Shown: positions 5,049 through 5,207 of the stretch, piece after piece
Position numbering within the stretch: the stretch's first letter is position 1
Layout of the letters: each line of letters opens with the position of its first letter
NCBI GenBank assembly: GCA_000715855.1
Contig: KL571424.1
Coordinates: 10,073-15,279 of the forward strand
From: Actinoplanes liguriensis
GTDB taxonomy: Bacteria > Actinomycetota > Actinomycetes > Mycobacteriales > Micromonosporaceae
Direction: 5' to 3'
Length of the DNA: 5,207 bases
Made by a program: the position numbers and the translations under genes
Notes under the pieces: generated by a model
Seen by the model: only the letters and a program-made list of their open reading frames with translations
Database searches by the model: none
Told to the model about the DNA's origin: nothing

Positions 5049-5203
5049 CCAAGCCGCGGTCCCCGACGCCCGGCCTCCGCAGGGCGGGCGTCGAATTTGG
5101 CCTCCCGCCATGACACGACTCCCACGCCGCGGTCCCCCACGCCCAGCCTCCGCAGGGCGGGCGTCGAATTTGGCCTCCCGCCATGACACGACTCCCAAGC
5201 CGC
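5049..5203. repeat. Two tandem 73-bp intergenic repeat units plus a short partial third
   Basis: Sequence with a period of exactly 73 bases runs from 5049 to 5203. Taken as 5053-5125 and 5126-5198, the units match at 70 of 73 positions (differences at unit positions 13, 20 and 73). A third unit begins (GCCGC, 5199-5203) and then diverges. The 8-mer CCGCCAAA lies on both sides, at 5041-5048 and 5200-5207. Each unit has three potential arms: in unit 1, arm 1 GACGCCCG (5065-5072), arm 2 CGGGCGTC (5085-5092) and arm 3 CCCGCC (5104-5109), where arm 2 with its upstream bases (GGCGGG, 5083-5088) can pair with either neighbour. The period is not a multiple of three, so open frames through it read each unit differently; it is not coding. 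It resembles an intergenic REP-like element. Nothing else is seen in the 173 bp after the GNAT gene. Confidence 0.85.
5065..5092 (+). terminator. Hairpin in repeat unit 1, probable terminator of the GNAT gene
   Basis: GACGCCCG and CGGGCGTC pair perfectly over 8 bp; past a G/G mismatch, CCT pairs with AGG to close on a CCGC tetraloop. It begins 30 bases after the GNAT stop codon. No U-tract follows. In unit 2 the same stem is cut to 6 bp (ACGCCC with GGGCGT, 5139-5144 and 5159-5164), so unit 1 is the better terminator. Confidence 0.55.
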
Positions 5204-5207
5204 CAAA

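Noticed and set aside
5049..5203. CRISPR array
   Set aside because: The repeat units abut with no unique spacers and are 73 bp long; there are no cas genes.
4949..5206. Minus-strand open frames across the right-end repeats (72-85 codons)
   Set aside because: The 73-bp period shifts the frame between units, so the peptide repeats appear in different frames; no start signal or family motif is visible.
1..5207. A defence island or novel multi-gene system
   Set aside because: The genes are common actinobacterial families in several separately promoted units; there are no nucleases, toxins, integrases or mobile genes, and only the YhgE link to phage infection (Pip in Lactococcus) hints at phage, which is weak.

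Overview
The window is high-GC DNA with strong G/C preference at third codon positions. It carries gene families typical of actinobacteria: a YhgE/Pip protein with a partner ABC protein, an F420-type luciferase-like oxidoreductase, and a DUF4081 GNAT acetyltransferase. The GNAT protein and overall style suggest Micromonosporaceae (Actinoplanes-like); this placement is an inference from remembered family resemblance, not a search. It looks like ordinary chromosome: I see no transposase, integrase, tRNA, rRNA or CRISPR array.

Layout, left to right. (1) Positions 1-1562, minus strand: a two-gene operon of an ABC-type ATP-binding protein followed by a YhgE/Pip membrane protein that runs off the left edge. 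The genes overlap by ATGA, and a 14-bp TetR-style palindrome lies just upstream of the first gene's ribosome binding site. (2) Positions 1675-2667, plus strand: a luciferase-like (LLM), probably F420-dependent oxidoreductase transcribed divergently from the operon. (3) Positions 2651-3349, minus strand: an ArsR-type winged-helix regulator whose 3' end overlaps the oxidoreductase by 17 bp, tail to tail. (4) Positions 3350-3471: a 122-bp gap with a 7-bp-arm inverted repeat (candidate operator) and a perfect 13-bp hairpin (candidate terminator of the gene upstream). (5) Positions 3472-4071, minus strand: a PadR-family regulator with a Gly/Phe/Pro-rich N-terminal extension. (6) Positions 4072-4155: an 84-bp divergent promoter region with a dyad around CGATATATCG. 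(7) Positions 4156-5034, plus strand: a DUF4081/GNAT acetyltransferase. (8) Positions 5035-5207: no gene; two tandem 73-bp repeat units, each with alternative hairpins, the first of which probably also terminates the GNAT gene.

How the parts relate. The ABC and YhgE proteins are probably made together by translational coupling and act at the membrane, repressed by a TetR protein not visible here. The ArsR and PadR genes each have a palindrome in their own promoter region, which suggests autoregulation; neither sits beside an obvious transporter target inside the window. The GNAT gene shares its control region with padR, so PadR may affect both. The most unusual items are an ABC protein lacking most canonical ATPase residues, its A-ended-codon acidic tail, and the 73-bp repeat pair. 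I do not see convincing evidence of a new multi-gene system.
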